Shown piece after piece: positions 8,248 through 16,938 of a stretch of 64,000 nt of DNA. Every line of letters begins with the position of its first letter. Position 1 is the stretch's first letter. The position numbers were made by a program, and so were the translations under genes. The DNA comes from DASYTH01 sp036002505 (lineage in GTDB: Bacteria > Actinomycetota > Actinomycetes > Mycobacteriales > Pseudonocardiaceae). The notes beneath the pieces were generated by a model, which saw nothing but the letters and a program-made list of their open reading frames with translations, did no database searches and was not told the DNA's origin. The stretch covers positions 1-64,000 of the forward strand of contig NZ_DASYTH010000428.1 in NCBI RefSeq assembly GCF_036002505.1, given 5' to 3'.

Positions 8248-8997
8248 GTGCCGGCACCACGCCATCCCGGACAGCCACCGTGGCCCGACCACGGCGGCCA
8301 CTCGGGCGCGTCCGGTGACACGGCCCCCATCCGGTCCCGCCCGCCCGCCGGCGCCGCACCCCTCAGCTTTCACACCGAGGCCCCATCGCCCCCCACCAAC
8401 CCGTTCGTGAGCTGGGGCCTCCGCATCCTCGGCCTGATCCTCGTCGCGGTCGTCTCCGGCCTCGTCTGGTGGTACATCCACGCCGACTCCCGCCCCGCCG
8501 GGGACGCCGCCCAACCCACCCAGAACCCCACCGCCGGCCAGTTCGAGTTCACCCCCGCGGTCGACCCGCGCCGCGACCCCAGCTGCGCCGAGCACGCCTA
8601 CAACCAGGTCAAGACGTTCTTCCAGCAGACCCCCTGCCAGCAGCTCACCCGCGCCCTCTACACCACCCTCACCCGCGACGGCCGCAAGGTCTACACCAAT
8701 GTCTCCGTCGTCCGCATGCCCACCGCCGACGACGCCGCCCGGCTCCGCGCCCTCGCCGACAAGGACAACACCGGCAACGTCAACGACCTCATCCGCGAGG
8801 GTCTGGTGAAGGTCCCGCCCCTCAAGTCGCTGAGCAACGGCGGCGGCTACCAAGCCGTCCAGCACGAGCAGAACGTCATCATCGTCGAATCCGACTACGA
8901 CCCCGCGGTGAAGAAGGGCGACAAGAAGCAGGACGAGGCCGCCCTCGACACGATTTGCGAGGACGCGATCCGGCTGGGTGATCAGATCGGGGCGTGA
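8248..8997 (+). CDS. Single-pass membrane-anchored hypothetical protein
   Basis: A 249-residue protein of no family I recognise. A Pro-rich cytoplasmic head (~50 residues) precedes one membrane segment at ~residues 55-75 (WGLRILGLILVAVVSGLVWW), and a ~170-residue extracytoplasmic domain follows. That domain has three cysteines (CAEHAYNQV, PCQQL, TICEDA) and reads as a compact alpha/beta unit (SVVRMPTADDAARLRALAD). It may be an envelope stress or sensor-type anchor, but no motif proves this. The GTG start is preceded by TACCGT at 8 bases. It ends three bases before a large hairpin and converges with the DUF4439 gene. Confidence 0.75.
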   Translation: MPAPRHPGQPPWPDHGGHSGASGDTAPIRSRPPAGAAPLSFHTEAPSPPTNPFVSWGLRILGLILVAVVSGLVWWYIHADSRPAGDAAQPTQNPTAGQFEFTPAVDPRRDPSCAEHAYNQVKTFFQQTPCQQLTRALYTTLTRDGRKVYTNVSVVRMPTADDAARLRALADKDNTGNVNDLIREGLVKVPPLKSLSNGGGYQAVQHEQNVIIVESDYDPAVKKGDKKQDEAALDTICEDAIRLGDQIGA

Positions 8998-9052
8998 TGC
9001 CCTGAAGGCGGCCTTCGGGACACTGAACGTCCCGAAGGCCGCCTTCAGGGCA
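8998..9052. terminator. Palindrome family B, bidirectional terminator
   Basis: Perfect 24-base arms (TGCCCTGAAGGCGGCCTTCG + GGAC) enclose a 7-base loop. It follows the 8248 gene, and its right arm contains the stop of the convergent DUF4439 gene. A sister copy is at 40402-40460. Confidence 0.8.
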
Positions 9053-9518
9053 CCCCGGGCATCGGCGGCGCCACCGGAGCCACCCCGGCCACCTTCCGCC
9101 ACCGCGCCGCCCGCACCGCCGCCCCGGTCAGCCCCTCCAGCGCGAACGTCCGTACGGCCGCGTCATCGGTCCGCTCCAGCACCGCCCGCCACGCCACCCC
9201 GGCGTCCACCTCGGCCGTCACCAGCACCGCCAGCGCCGACGCCTGATCCGTCACCGGCTGCGGCGTCACGTAGGCGGGCTCGGCGGGCCGCGGCGTCGCA
9301 CCACCCGCGGCGAGCAACCGCTCGGTGGCGTCGCGGCGGGCGCGGTGCGCGGTCATGCCCTCCAGCGTCGGGCCGTCGAGGTTCGCCGGCAGGAACGCGC
9401 TCACCAGCCCATACACCCAGACCGCCGCGTGCTCGGCGCCCAGCGCCTGCTGCACGGCCTCCGCGCCATCCGCGGGGAGCGGCGCCGGGCTCGACGAAGA
9501 CGACGGCTGGGTGATCAT
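9045..9518 (-). CDS. DUF4439 ferritin-like domain protein
   Basis: A 157-residue all-helical protein matching DUF4439 (ferritin-like fold), found beside rimP in many Pseudonocardiales. Core segments are AVQQALGAEHAAVWVYGLVSAFL, HRARRDATERLL, ALAVLVTAEVDAGVAWRAVL and TFALEGLTGAAVRAARWR, four long helices with conserved Glu/His positions. The N-terminus is a short Ser/Pro linker without a signal peptide. The gene starts inside the stop of the upstream lipoprotein gene (ATGA overlap 9515-9518), so the two are translated together. Function unknown; metal binding is plausible from the fold. Confidence 0.8.
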   Translation of the reverse strand: MITQPSSSSSPAPLPADGAEAVQQALGAEHAAVWVYGLVSAFLPANLDGPTLEGMTAHRARRDATERLLAAGGATPRPAEPAYVTPQPVTDQASALAVLVTAEVDAGVAWRAVLERTDDAAVRTFALEGLTGAAVRAARWRKVAGVAPVAPPMPGVP

Positions 9519-9991
9519 CCCAACACCTCACGCAAGCTCGCGCACCCTGCCGCCACCGACCCCAGCAGGCCTGCCCGGAACCGCGGCACCGACCCGATCA
9601 GCTCCCCGATCCGCTTCTCCGCCGCCCGCAACCCGTCCACCAGCCGGCCCCGCGCGGAAGCCGGGTCCACCACCGGCGGAGTTGCGCTCGACGACGAGGC
9701 CGGCGGCTGCGGTGGGCGCGCCCGGTCCACCTCCCGTTGCAAAGCCTCCGCATGGGCCGCCCGGGCCTCCGCCACCAACCCCGCCGCGGTGGCCAGCGAA
9801 GGCACCGCGGCCGCCACCGCGCGGGCGAACGAGGCGTCCGACCGGGCCGTGGAAGCCAACTCCGCCAAGGGATCCGGAGCTGGCGGGGCGGCCGGGGGAG
9901 TGGTGCACGCACCCAGCACCACCGGCGCCACCGGCGCGCCGAGCAGCAGGCCCAGCACCGCTCGTCGACTCGTTCCGTTCGGACCCCTCAC
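9515..9991 (-). CDS. Predicted lipoprotein, partner of DUF4439 protein
   Basis: A 158-residue exported lipoprotein. The N-terminus MRGPNGTSRRAVLG has a twin-Arg-like pair, a hydrophobic stretch and the lipobox VLGAC (Cys near residue 29), then a Pro/Ala linker. The mature part is mostly helical (ASFARAVAAAVPSLATAAGLVAEARAAHAEALQREVD) with a second helix pair near the end, which may pack against the helical DUF4439 partner encoded next in the same transcript. GTG start at 9991. The last codons contain a near copy of the CTCGCAAGCTC repeat. No enzymatic motif is visible. Confidence 0.75.
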   Translation of the reverse strand: MRGPNGTSRRAVLGLLLGAPVAPVVLGACTTPPAAPPAPDPLAELASTARSDASFARAVAAAVPSLATAAGLVAEARAAHAEALQREVDRARPPQPPASSSSATPPVVDPASARGRLVDGLRAAEKRIGELIGSVPRFRAGLLGSVAAGCASLREVLG

Positions 9992-10075
9992 GGGCAGTCA
10001 TCCTGCCATTCGCCCGCCCGCACCCCGGCCGACGCGCGGGAATCGCTCCAGACTGGCCGTCGAACCGCGACGAGA

Positions 10076-10081
10076 TACGCT
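10076..10081 (+). promoter_or_regulatory. -10 element upstream of rimP
   Basis: TACGCT matches the TANNNT -10 pattern 39 bases before the rimP start. The -35 region is not consensus. It is the only plausible promoter for the rimP-nusA-ylxR-infB operon in the gap. Confidence 0.35.
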
Positions 10082-10120
10082 TGGCAACCACGGTCGGTGA
10101 GTGTGTGACGGAGCGAAGAC

Positions 10121-10636
10121 GTGCCAGGTCAGCCACAGCGTGATTCCGGATCCAGGTTGCTGGAGCCGGTGGTTGCCGATGCCGTCGCGACGGCCGGCTT
10201 CGACCTCGAGGCGCTGGACGTGACGGTGGCCGGGCGGCGCCGGCTGGTCAAGGTCGTGGTGGACGCCGACGACGGGGTGGACCTGGACGACGTGGCCGAG
10301 GTGAGCCGGGCGGTGTCCGCGGCGCTCGACGCGCACGACCCGAACCTGGGCGGCCCGTACACGCTGGAGGTCACCTCGCCGGGCCTCGACCGCCCGCTGA
10401 CCAGGCCCCGGCACTGGCGCCGCGCCAAGTTCCGGCTGGTGTCGGTGAAGCGGCCGGACGGCACGGGTTTCACCGGCCGGGTGGGACACGCCGGCGACGA
10501 GACGGTAGACCTGCTCGTCGACGGAACCGTCCAGCAAGTCGCCTACGCCGACCTGGCGCATGCCGTGGTGGAGGTGGAGTTCAAGCAGCCACCGGTGGAT
10601 GAACTGAAACTGCTCGAGGATAGGGAGTCGATGTGA
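10121..10636 (+). CDS. rimP: Ribosome maturation factor RimP
   Basis: A 171-residue cytoplasmic factor needed for 30S subunit maturation. The N-terminal alpha/beta domain (LLEPVVADAVATAGFDLEALDV, LVKVVVDADDGVDLDDVAEVSR) carries the family signature EVTSPGLDRPL at ~residue 86, followed by the SH3-like C-terminal domain (FTGRVGHAGDETVDLLVDG). GTG start. First gene of the conserved rimP-nusA-ylxR-infB operon; its stop overlaps the nusA GTG by 4 bases. Confidence 0.96.
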   Translation: MPGQPQRDSGSRLLEPVVADAVATAGFDLEALDVTVAGRRRLVKVVVDADDGVDLDDVAEVSRAVSAALDAHDPNLGGPYTLEVTSPGLDRPLTRPRHWRRAKFRLVSVKRPDGTGFTGRVGHAGDETVDLLVDGTVQQVAYADLAHAVVEVEFKQPPVDELKLLEDRESM

Positions 10637-11634
10637 ACGTCGACATTGCGGCGCTTCGCGCGATCGAGCGGGACAAGGACATCCCCTTCGAGACGGTGAT
10701 TGACGCCATCGAGACCGCGCTGCTGACCGCGTACAAGCACACCGACGGCCACCAGCCACACGCCAAGATCGACATCGACCGGCGCACCGGGTTCGTCCGG
10801 GTGATCGCCTACCGGCTCGGCGAGGACGGCGCGGTCGCCGAGGAGTGGGACGACACACCGGAGGGCTTCGGCCGCATCGCCGCCACCACCGCCCGCCAGA
10901 TCATCCTGCAGCGGCTGCGCGACGCGGAGAACGAGAAGACCTTCGGCGAGTTCTCCGCCAAGGAGGGCGAGATCGTCGCCGGCGTGGTGCAGCGCGACGC
11001 CCGGGCCAACTCCCGCGGCATGGTCGTGGTCCAGGTCGGGGACACCGAGGGCGTGCTGCCCGCGGTGGAGCAGGTGCCGGGGGAGCGCTACGAGCACGGC
11101 ACCCGGCTCAAGTGCTACGTGCTGGGCGTGTCGCGGGGAACACGCGGGCCGCAGATCACGTTGAGCCGGACGCACCCCAACCTGGTGCGCCGGCTGTTCG
11201 CGCTGGAGGTTCCGGAGATCGCGGACGGCACCGTGGAGATCCCCGCCGTCGCGCGGGAGGCGGGGCACCGGTCCAAGATCGCGGTTCGGTCCACCGTGCC
11301 GGGCGTCAACGCGAAGGGCGCGTGCATCGGGCCGGTGGGTTCCCGGGTCCGCAACGTGATGAGCGAGCTGGCCGGCGAGAAGATCGACATCATCGACTTC
11401 TCCGAGGATCCCGCGACGTTCGTCGGCAACGCGCTGTCCCCGGCGAAGGTGGTGTCCGTGCGGGTGATCGACGAGCGGGCCAAGACCGCGCGGGTGATCG
11501 TGCCGGACTTCCAGCTCTCCCTGGCCATCGGCAAGGAGGGCCAGAACGCCCGGCTGGCCGCCCGGCTGACCGGCTGGCGGATCGACATCCGCAGCGACGC
11601 CGCGGCCGCGACGGTATCCCCTTCGGTGGACTGA
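10633..11634 (+). CDS. nusA: Transcription termination/antitermination factor NusA
   Basis: A 333-residue RNA polymerase-associated elongation factor that promotes pausing, termination and antitermination. The N-terminal polymerase-binding domain (ALRAIERDKDIPFETVIDAIETALL) is followed by an S1 domain (GEIVAGVVQRD... VVVQVGDTEGVLP) and two KH domains (VKNA-like PGVNAKGACIGPVGSRVRNV and IGKEGQNARLAARLTGW). The length fits the actinobacterial form, which lacks the acidic C-terminal repeats of enterobacteria. GTG start coupled to rimP. Confidence 0.97.
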   Translation: MNVDIAALRAIERDKDIPFETVIDAIETALLTAYKHTDGHQPHAKIDIDRRTGFVRVIAYRLGEDGAVAEEWDDTPEGFGRIAATTARQIILQRLRDAENEKTFGEFSAKEGEIVAGVVQRDARANSRGMVVVQVGDTEGVLPAVEQVPGERYEHGTRLKCYVLGVSRGTRGPQITLSRTHPNLVRRLFALEVPEIADGTVEIPAVAREAGHRSKIAVRSTVPGVNAKGACIGPVGSRVRNVMSELAGEKIDIIDFSEDPATFVGNALSPAKVVSVRVIDERAKTARVIVPDFQLSLAIGKEGQNARLAARLTGWRIDIRSDAAAATVSPSVD

Positions 11635-11655
11635 AGAACACGAGCTAGACTGTTG

Positions 11656-12012
11656 ATGGTTCATCGTCAGGAACCGGTACCCGCACGTCTTTCGGGCTCT
11701 GGCCCGGTGAGGACTTGTGTCGGTTGCCGGGGGCGGGCGCTGGCTGGTGAGTTGCTGCGCGTCGTGGTCGTCGATGGAGAGCTCGTTCTCGATCTACGCC
11801 GGCGGATCGGTGGCCGGGGAGCATGGTTACACCCCGATCCCGGCTGCCTGACCAGGGCGGAGCGGCGGCGGGCGTTCCCGAGGGCACTGCGCGTGCCGGG
11901 GCCGCTCGACGTCGCCGGTGTCCGCGGGCAGTTGGAGCAGCGGACGCACACGACCGGCTCGGGAGCTTCCCGGGCCGCGAAGGAAGAACGGAAGCAGGTC
12001 GACCCGTCATGA
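11656..12012 (+). CDS. YlxR family (DUF448) RNA-binding protein
   Basis: A 118-residue small basic cytoplasmic protein of the YlxR family, positioned between nusA and infB as in most bacteria. The signature RTCVGCRGRA lies at ~residue 20, followed by the LLRVVVVDGELVLD and GRGAWLHPDPGCL segments and a basic tail. YlxR proteins have been linked to RNA binding and to RNase P in Firmicutes; the role here is inferred. The ATG at 11656 is 22 bases after nusA; a TTG one codon upstream is possible. Confidence 0.9.
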   Translation: MVHRQEPVPARLSGSGPVRTCVGCRGRALAGELLRVVVVDGELVLDLRRRIGGRGAWLHPDPGCLTRAERRRAFPRALRVPGPLDVAGVRGQLEQRTHTTGSGASRAAKEERKQVDPS

Positions 12013-12102
12013 GTCAGCCGTGAAGCTGAAGCCATGAACGTCAGACGATAGGACGAGGTCGAGCGGGTCAAAGCCGCCGGCCTCACTCGAACGAGGAGAG
12101 CA

Positions 12103-15100
12103 GTGGCAGGCAAGGCCCGAGTGCACGAGCTCGCGAAGGAGCTCGGTGTCACCAGCAAGGAAGTACTCGCCAAGCTGAGTGATCTTGGTGAGTTCGTGAA
12201 GTCCGCGTCCTCCACCGTGGAGGCGCCGGTGGCCCGCAAGCTCCGGGCCGCGTACACCAAGAGGGACGAGGCGCCCAAGCCGAACGGCGCAGTCGCGGCG
12301 AATGCTGCCGCGCCGGTCAAGCCCGCGGCACCCGCCCGTCCCGCCGCCGCACCGGCCAAGCCCGCCGCCGAGCAGCCCGCCGCCGAACAGCCCGCGGTCA
12401 AGCCGGCCCCGCAGCAGGCGGGTCCGCGCCCGGGCCCCAAGCCCGTGGTCCAGCCGGCGCCCGCGCCCATGCCTCAGACTCCGGTGGCTCCCGAGGTTCC
12501 GGCACCCGCCGCGGCGGCAGCGACGCCGGCGCCAGCTCCGGCTCCGGCTCCGGCTCCCGCTGAACCCAAGCCCGCGACCACGCCGGACGCCGCGCACCCC
12601 GGACACTCCGTGGTGCCGCCGAAGCCCCAGTCGCCCAAGCCCGGTCCGCGCGCCCCGCGGCCCGGCAACAACCCGTTCGGCGTCGGCGCCGGTGCGGCTC
12701 CGCAGCGGCCGAGCTCGCCGCGTCCCGGCGGTGCGCCCGGTGGCGGCGAGCGCCCGTCCCGGCCCGGTGAGTCCCGGCCCGCGCCCGGCCCGCGTGACCG
12801 CGGCGGCGCGCCGGGCGGTCCGCGCCCGCCGGCCGGCAGCCCGGGCAACATGCCGCCGCGCCCGAACCCGGGCATGATGCCGCCCCGCCCGGCCCGGCCG
12901 GGTCCCGGTGGTGGCGGCGGCCGTGGTGGTCCCGGTGGCGGCGCCCGCGGCGGCCCTGGTCAGGGTGGACCTGGCGGTGGCGCGCGGGGTGGCCCCGGCG
13001 GCGGCGGCCGTGGTGGTCCCGGTGGTGGCGGCGGTGGTTTCAGCCGCGGCCCCGGTGGCGGCGGCGGTGGCCCGTACCGCGGTGGCGGTGCCGGTGGTGG
13101 CGGTGGCGCTCCGGCCGGTGGCGGTGGCTTCAACCGCGGTCCCGCCGGTGGTGGCGGCGGCGGTGGCGGCCGTCCCGGTTCGGGTGGCGGCCGCGGTGGC
13201 GCGGCCGGCGCGTTCGGCCGGCCCGGTGGCCCGTCGCGGCGTGGGCGCAAGTCGAAGCGGCAGAAGCGCCAGGAGTACATGGAGAACATGCAGGCGCCCA
13301 GCGTCGGCGGGGTCCGGCTGCCGAAGGGCAGCGGCGAGACCATCCGGCTGCCGCGCGGCGCCTCGCTGACCGACTTCGCCGACAAGATCAACGCCAACCC
13401 GGCGTCGCTGGTGCAGGTGCTCTTCCACCTCGGCGAGATGGTCACGGCCACCCAGTCGGTCTCCGACGAGATCCTGGAGCTGCTCGGCTCCGAGATGAAC
13501 TACAACGTCCAGGTCGTCAGCCCGGAGGAGGAGGACCGCGAGCTGCTCGGGTCCTTCGACATCACCTACGGCGAGGACGCCGGCGGTGAGGAGGAGCTGC
13601 AGGCCCGGCCGCCGGTGGTGACCGTCATGGGTCACGTCGACCACGGTAAGACCCGCCTGCTGGACACCATCCGGAAGGCGAACGTGCACGAGGGCGAGGC
13701 CGGCGGCATCACCCAGCACATCGGTGCCTACCAGGTGGCCACCGAGCTCGAGGGCATCGAGCGGCTGATCACCTTCATCGACACCCCGGGCCACGAGGCG
13801 TTCACCGCCATGCGTGCCCGCGGTGCGCAGGCCACCGACATCGCGGTGATCGTGGTGGCGGCGGACGACGGCGTGATGCCGCAGACGGTGGAGGCGATCA
13901 ACCACGCCCAGGCGGCGAACGTGCCGATCGTGGTCGCGGTCAACAAGATCGACAAGGAGGGGGCGAACCCCGCCAAGATCCGCCAGCAGCTGACCGAGTA
14001 CAACCTGGTCGCCGAGGAGTACGGCGGCGACACCATGTTCGTGGACATCTCGGCCAAGCAGGGCACGAACATCGAGCAACTGCTCGAGGCGATCCTGCTG
14101 ACCGCGGACGCGGCGCTGGACCTGCGGGCCAACCCGGACATGGAGGCCCAGGGCGTGGCCATCGAGGCACACCTGGACCGCGGCCGGGGCCCGGTGGCCA
14201 CGGTGCTGGTGCAGCGCGGCTCGCTGCGGGTCGGCGACTCGATCGTGGCCGGCGACGCCTACGGCCGGGTACGCCGGATGGTCGACGAGTACAACGAGGA
14301 CATCGCGGTGGCCACGCCGTCGCGGCCGGTCCAGGTCATCGGGTTCACCTCGGTGCCCGGCGCGGGTGACACGTTCCTGGTGGTCGACGAGGACCGGGTG
14401 GCGCGGCAGATCGCCGAGCGGCGCTCGGCCCGCAACCGCAACGCGCTCAACGCGCAGCGGCGGACCCGGGTCAGCCTGGAGAACCTGGACGCGGCGCTGA
14501 AGGAGACCAGCCAGCTCAACCTGATCATCAAGGGCGACAACTCGGGTACCGTCGAGGCCCTCGAGGACGCGCTCACGAAGATCGACGTCGGCGACGAGGT
14601 CGAGTTGCGGGTCACCCACCGCGGGGTCGGCAGCATCACCGAGAGCGACATCAACCTGGCGATCGCGGACAACGTCATCGTGATCGGCTTCAACGTCCGC
14701 GCCGAGGGGAAGGCCACCGAGCTGGCCAACCGCGAGGGCATCGACGTCCGCTACTACACGGTGATCTACCAGGCGATCGACGAGATCGAGCAGGCCCTGA
14801 AGGGCATGCTCAAGCCGATCTACGAGGAGGTGGGTCTCGGCCGGGCCGAGGTCCGCGAGGTGTTCAAGTCCTCCAAGGTCGGCACGATCGCCGGGTGCCT
14901 GGTCATGTCGGGCGAGATCCGGCGCAACACCAAGGCCCGCCTGCTGCGCGACGGCAACGTCGTCGCGGACAACCTGTCGGTGGGCACGTTGCGGCGGTTC
15001 AAGGACGACGTGACCGAGGTCCGCGAGGGCTTCGAGTGCGGTCTGACGCTCGGCTCGTTCAGCGACATCAAGGTCGACGACGTCGTGGAGACCTACGAGC

Positions 15101-15123
15101 TCCGCGAAAAGCCCCGCACCTGA
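12103..15123 (+). CDS. infB: Translation initiation factor IF-2
   Basis: A 1006-residue GTPase that delivers initiator tRNA to the 30S subunit. The N-terminal IF2N helix bundle (VHELAKELGVTSKEVLAKLSD) is followed by a very long low-complexity linker (~residues 70-385), first Pro/Ala-rich and then Gly/Arg-rich. The GTPase core has G1 GHVDHGKTRL, G3 DTPGHE and G4 NKID, and the C-terminal domains end in a KSSKVGTIAGCLV region. GTG start with AGGAG upstream. The Gly-rich block (12900-13240) is the most repetitive coding DNA in the window. A strong hairpin follows the stop. Confidence 0.97.
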   Translation: MAGKARVHELAKELGVTSKEVLAKLSDLGEFVKSASSTVEAPVARKLRAAYTKRDEAPKPNGAVAANAAAPVKPAAPARPAAAPAKPAAEQPAAEQPAVKPAPQQAGPRPGPKPVVQPAPAPMPQTPVAPEVPAPAAAAATPAPAPAPAPAPAEPKPATTPDAAHPGHSVVPPKPQSPKPGPRAPRPGNNPFGVGAGAAPQRPSSPRPGGAPGGGERPSRPGESRPAPGPRDRGGAPGGPRPPAGSPGNMPPRPNPGMMPPRPARPGPGGGGGRGGPGGGARGGPGQGGPGGGARGGPGGGGRGGPGGGGGGFSRGPGGGGGGPYRGGGAGGGGGAPAGGGGFNRGPAGGGGGGGGRPGSGGGRGGAAGAFGRPGGPSRRGRKSKRQKRQEYMENMQAPSVGGVRLPKGSGETIRLPRGASLTDFADKINANPASLVQVLFHLGEMVTATQSVSDEILELLGSEMNYNVQVVSPEEEDRELLGSFDITYGEDAGGEEELQARPPVVTVMGHVDHGKTRLLDTIRKANVHEGEAGGITQHIGAYQVATELEGIERLITFIDTPGHEAFTAMRARGAQATDIAVIVVAADDGVMPQTVEAINHAQAANVPIVVAVNKIDKEGANPAKIRQQLTEYNLVAEEYGGDTMFVDISAKQGTNIEQLLEAILLTADAALDLRANPDMEAQGVAIEAHLDRGRGPVATVLVQRGSLRVGDSIVAGDAYGRVRRMVDEYNEDIAVATPSRPVQVIGFTSVPGAGDTFLVVDEDRVARQIAERRSARNRNALNAQRRTRVSLENLDAALKETSQLNLIIKGDNSGTVEALEDALTKIDVGDEVELRVTHRGVGSITESDINLAIADNVIVIGFNVRAEGKATELANREGIDVRYYTVIYQAIDEIEQALKGMLKPIYEEVGLGRAEVREVFKSSKVGTIAGCLVMSGEIRRNTKARLLRDGNVVADNLSVGTLRRFKDDVTEVREGFECGLTLGSFSDIKVDDVVETYELREKPRT

Positions 15124-15127
15124 TGCG

Positions 15128-15174
15128 ATGAATGCCTCATTCAGTGCGCCCAGTGCACTGAATGAGGCATTCAT
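15128..15174. terminator. Palindrome family C hairpin between infB and DUF503
   Basis: 20-base perfect arms (ATGAATGCCTCATTCAGTGC) surround a 7-base loop, 4 bases after the infB stop. It lies between two co-directional genes, so it may end or attenuate the rimP-infB transcript before DUF503-rbfA. Confidence 0.7.
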
Positions 15175-15192
15175 GGCGGAAAGTGATGCCCG

Positions 15193-15486
15193 TTGTTCGT
15201 CGGAACCCTCGAGCTGGACGTGCTGCTCGGTGACGTCCATTCGCTGAAGGAGAAGCGGTCCGCGGTTCGGCCGGTCATCGCCGAGCTGCGCCGCAGGTTC
15301 GAGGTGAGCGCGGCCGAAGCCGGCCACCTCGACCTGCACCGCCGCGCCCTGATCGGGGTCGCCGCGGTGGCCCCCGACGCCGAGCACGTGCGCGACCTGC
15401 TGGACGCGTGCGAACGCCTGGTGGCCGGCCGCCCCGAGCTGGATCTGCTCTCGGCTCGGCGCCGGCTCCTCGGCCCAGACGACTGA
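15193..15486 (+). CDS. DUF503 family protein
   Basis: A 97-residue cytoplasmic protein of the DUF503 family, conserved between infB and rbfA in Gram-positives. It opens with FVGTLELDVLLGDVHSLKEKRSAVRPVIAELRRRFEVSAAEAG, the family core with the HSLKEKR motif. TTG at 15193 is the only credible start, because an in-frame TGA at 15184 excludes an earlier one. Spacing to rbfA is 15 bases. Biochemical function unknown; the neighbourhood suggests ribosome assembly or RNA work. Confidence 0.85.
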   Translation: MFVGTLELDVLLGDVHSLKEKRSAVRPVIAELRRRFEVSAAEAGHLDLHRRALIGVAAVAPDAEHVRDLLDACERLVAGRPELDLLSARRRLLGPDD

Positions 15487-15501
15487 AGAGGAACAAGGAA
15501 A

Positions 15502-15954
15502 GTGCCTGACGCACCCCGCGCCCGAAAGCTCGCCAAGCGCATCGTGAGGATCGTCGCGTCCGCGCTCGAGCACGAGGTCAAGGACCCGCGCCTGGCTTCG
15601 GTCACGATCACCGACGCCAAGATCACCGCCGACCTGCGCGACGCGACCGTCTACTACACCGTTCTCGGCGAGAGCCTCGACTCCCCGCCGGACCGCGCCG
15701 CCGCCGCGGCCGCCCTCGACAGCGTCAAAGGCGTCCTCCGCACCAAAGTGGGCCAGGGCACCGGCGTCCGCTTCACCCCGACCCTCGCCTTCGTCGCCGA
15801 CTCCATTCCCGAAGACGCCCGCCACATCGACGAACTCCTAGCCAAGGCAAAGGAAGCCGACGCCGAAGTAGCCCGCCTCGCCAACGGCGCCCAGCCCGCC
15901 GGCGATCCCGATCCCTACAAACCACCCCGCGAAGAAGAGCCCCTCGAGGACTGA
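15502..15954 (+). CDS. rbfA: Ribosome-binding factor A
   Basis: A 150-residue 30S maturation factor with a KH-like fold. The family core is clear: ARKLAKRIVRIVASALEHEVKDPRLASVTITDAKITADLRDATVYYTVLG, with the ARLGKRI-like start and the VKDPRL segment, then RFTPTLAFVADSIPEDARHIDELL. The C-terminus is a short charged tail (DPDPYKPPREEEPLED) usual in actinobacteria. GTG start with AGGAA upstream. In most relatives the DHH phosphatase gene follows immediately; here ~3.9 kb of other genes lie between. Confidence 0.96.
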   Translation: MPDAPRARKLAKRIVRIVASALEHEVKDPRLASVTITDAKITADLRDATVYYTVLGESLDSPPDRAAAAAALDSVKGVLRTKVGQGTGVRFTPTLAFVADSIPEDARHIDELLAKAKEADAEVARLANGAQPAGDPDPYKPPREEEPLED

Positions 15955-16041
15955 CTTTGCCTGCCAGGCAAGCACTTTCATCCGGGTGAACCTGTCCCGC
16001 CGGTACGTGAAATCCGCACTTCGTCGGCATACCGTGTGCCC

Positions 16042-16938
16042 ATGAAGGATCACGAGCCCACTGTCCGCTCCCGCGAGCTTGGCCTGGCAATTCTTCGCGC
16101 CGCCCAAGCCAGAGGCCTCAGCGGCCGAGAACTCGGTCGCCTCCTCCAGTGGTCGGACAGCAAAGTCAGCCGTCTCTACAGCGGCAAGCGCGGCGCCAGT
16201 CCCGCCGACGTCGCCGCCATCCTCGCCATCTGCGGCATCAAGTCCCCGAAACGCGACGAGCTGGTCAAACTAGCCCACCGCGCCAACGAACGCGGCTGGT
16301 GGCAGGAGTACGGAGACCGCCTCCCACCCGAGCTGACCACGCTCACCAACTACGAAGATGCTGCCATCACAGTCGTCAACTACGAGAACGTGCTCGTTCC
16401 CGGTCTGCTGCAAACAGCCGAATACACACGCGCGATCTTGCAATCAATTCCTACTATCCCCGCGAGCGAGTTGGACGAGCGGATGGGTGTTCGCATCCTC
16501 CGTCGGCAGGCTCTGGATCGCCAGCCGCCGGCCGCCTTCCGGTTCTTTATCGATGAGATGGCGCTGACCCGCAAGGGGCCGGGCCGGGAGATCATGTCCG
16601 AACAGGTGCATCACTTGCTGCGCTTGTCGGTGCGATCCAACATCGAGATTCGGATCATCTCTGACTCGGCTGGCATCCACGCCGGTCACATGCCGTTCAA
16701 ACTCATGGGGTTCAGCGAGCTGAGTCCCGTCGTGCACATCGAGTGCCCTACCTCGGTGTTGTTCCTGGAGCGCAAAGACACTATCGCCGGCTACCGCCGG
16801 ACCGTGGCCAACCTCGATAATGTTGCCCTAGACGAGCAACGTTCCCGCGCCTGGCTTGCTGACTTGGCAAAACAGCTGGGTGCGCGAGAGGATCACGATG
16901 AGTACGCTTCTGCGCTGGAGGAAGACTTCCCGAAGTGA
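16042..16938 (+). CDS. Scr1-type XRE regulator with DUF5753 domain
   Basis: A 298-residue DNA-binding protein. The N-terminal helix-turn-helix (residues ~12-65: LAILRAAQARGLSGRELGRLLQWSDSKVSRLYSGKR) is followed by the DUF5753 domain (ENVLVPGLLQTAEYTRAIL to HIECPTSVLFLE). This is the regulator half of the Scr1/DUF397 pairs, abundant in actinomycetes and linked in Streptomyces to development and antibiotic control. ATG 16042 is chosen because TACCGT ends 6 bases upstream (leaderless pattern); GTG 16036 would start inside that element. The next gene begins within its 3' end. Confidence 0.9.
   Translation: MKDHEPTVRSRELGLAILRAAQARGLSGRELGRLLQWSDSKVSRLYSGKRGASPADVAAILAICGIKSPKRDELVKLAHRANERGWWQEYGDRLPPELTTLTNYEDAAITVVNYENVLVPGLLQTAEYTRAILQSIPTIPASELDERMGVRILRRQALDRQPPAAFRFFIDEMALTRKGPGREIMSEQVHHLLRLSVRSNIEIRIISDSAGIHAGHMPFKLMGFSELSPVVHIECPTSVLFLERKDTIAGYRRTVANLDNVALDEQRSRAWLADLAKQLGAREDHDEYASALEEDFPK

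Noticed and set aside
13000..13240. Gly-rich tandem repeats as a mobile repeat or CRISPR
   Set aside because: It is the in-frame Gly-rich linker of IF-2; no regular spacers.
12007..15825. A 1272-codon reverse-strand open frame opposite infB
   Set aside because: It is the complement of infB, DUF503 and rbfA, with Val/Leu/His-rich composition caused by GC-rich codons; no motif.
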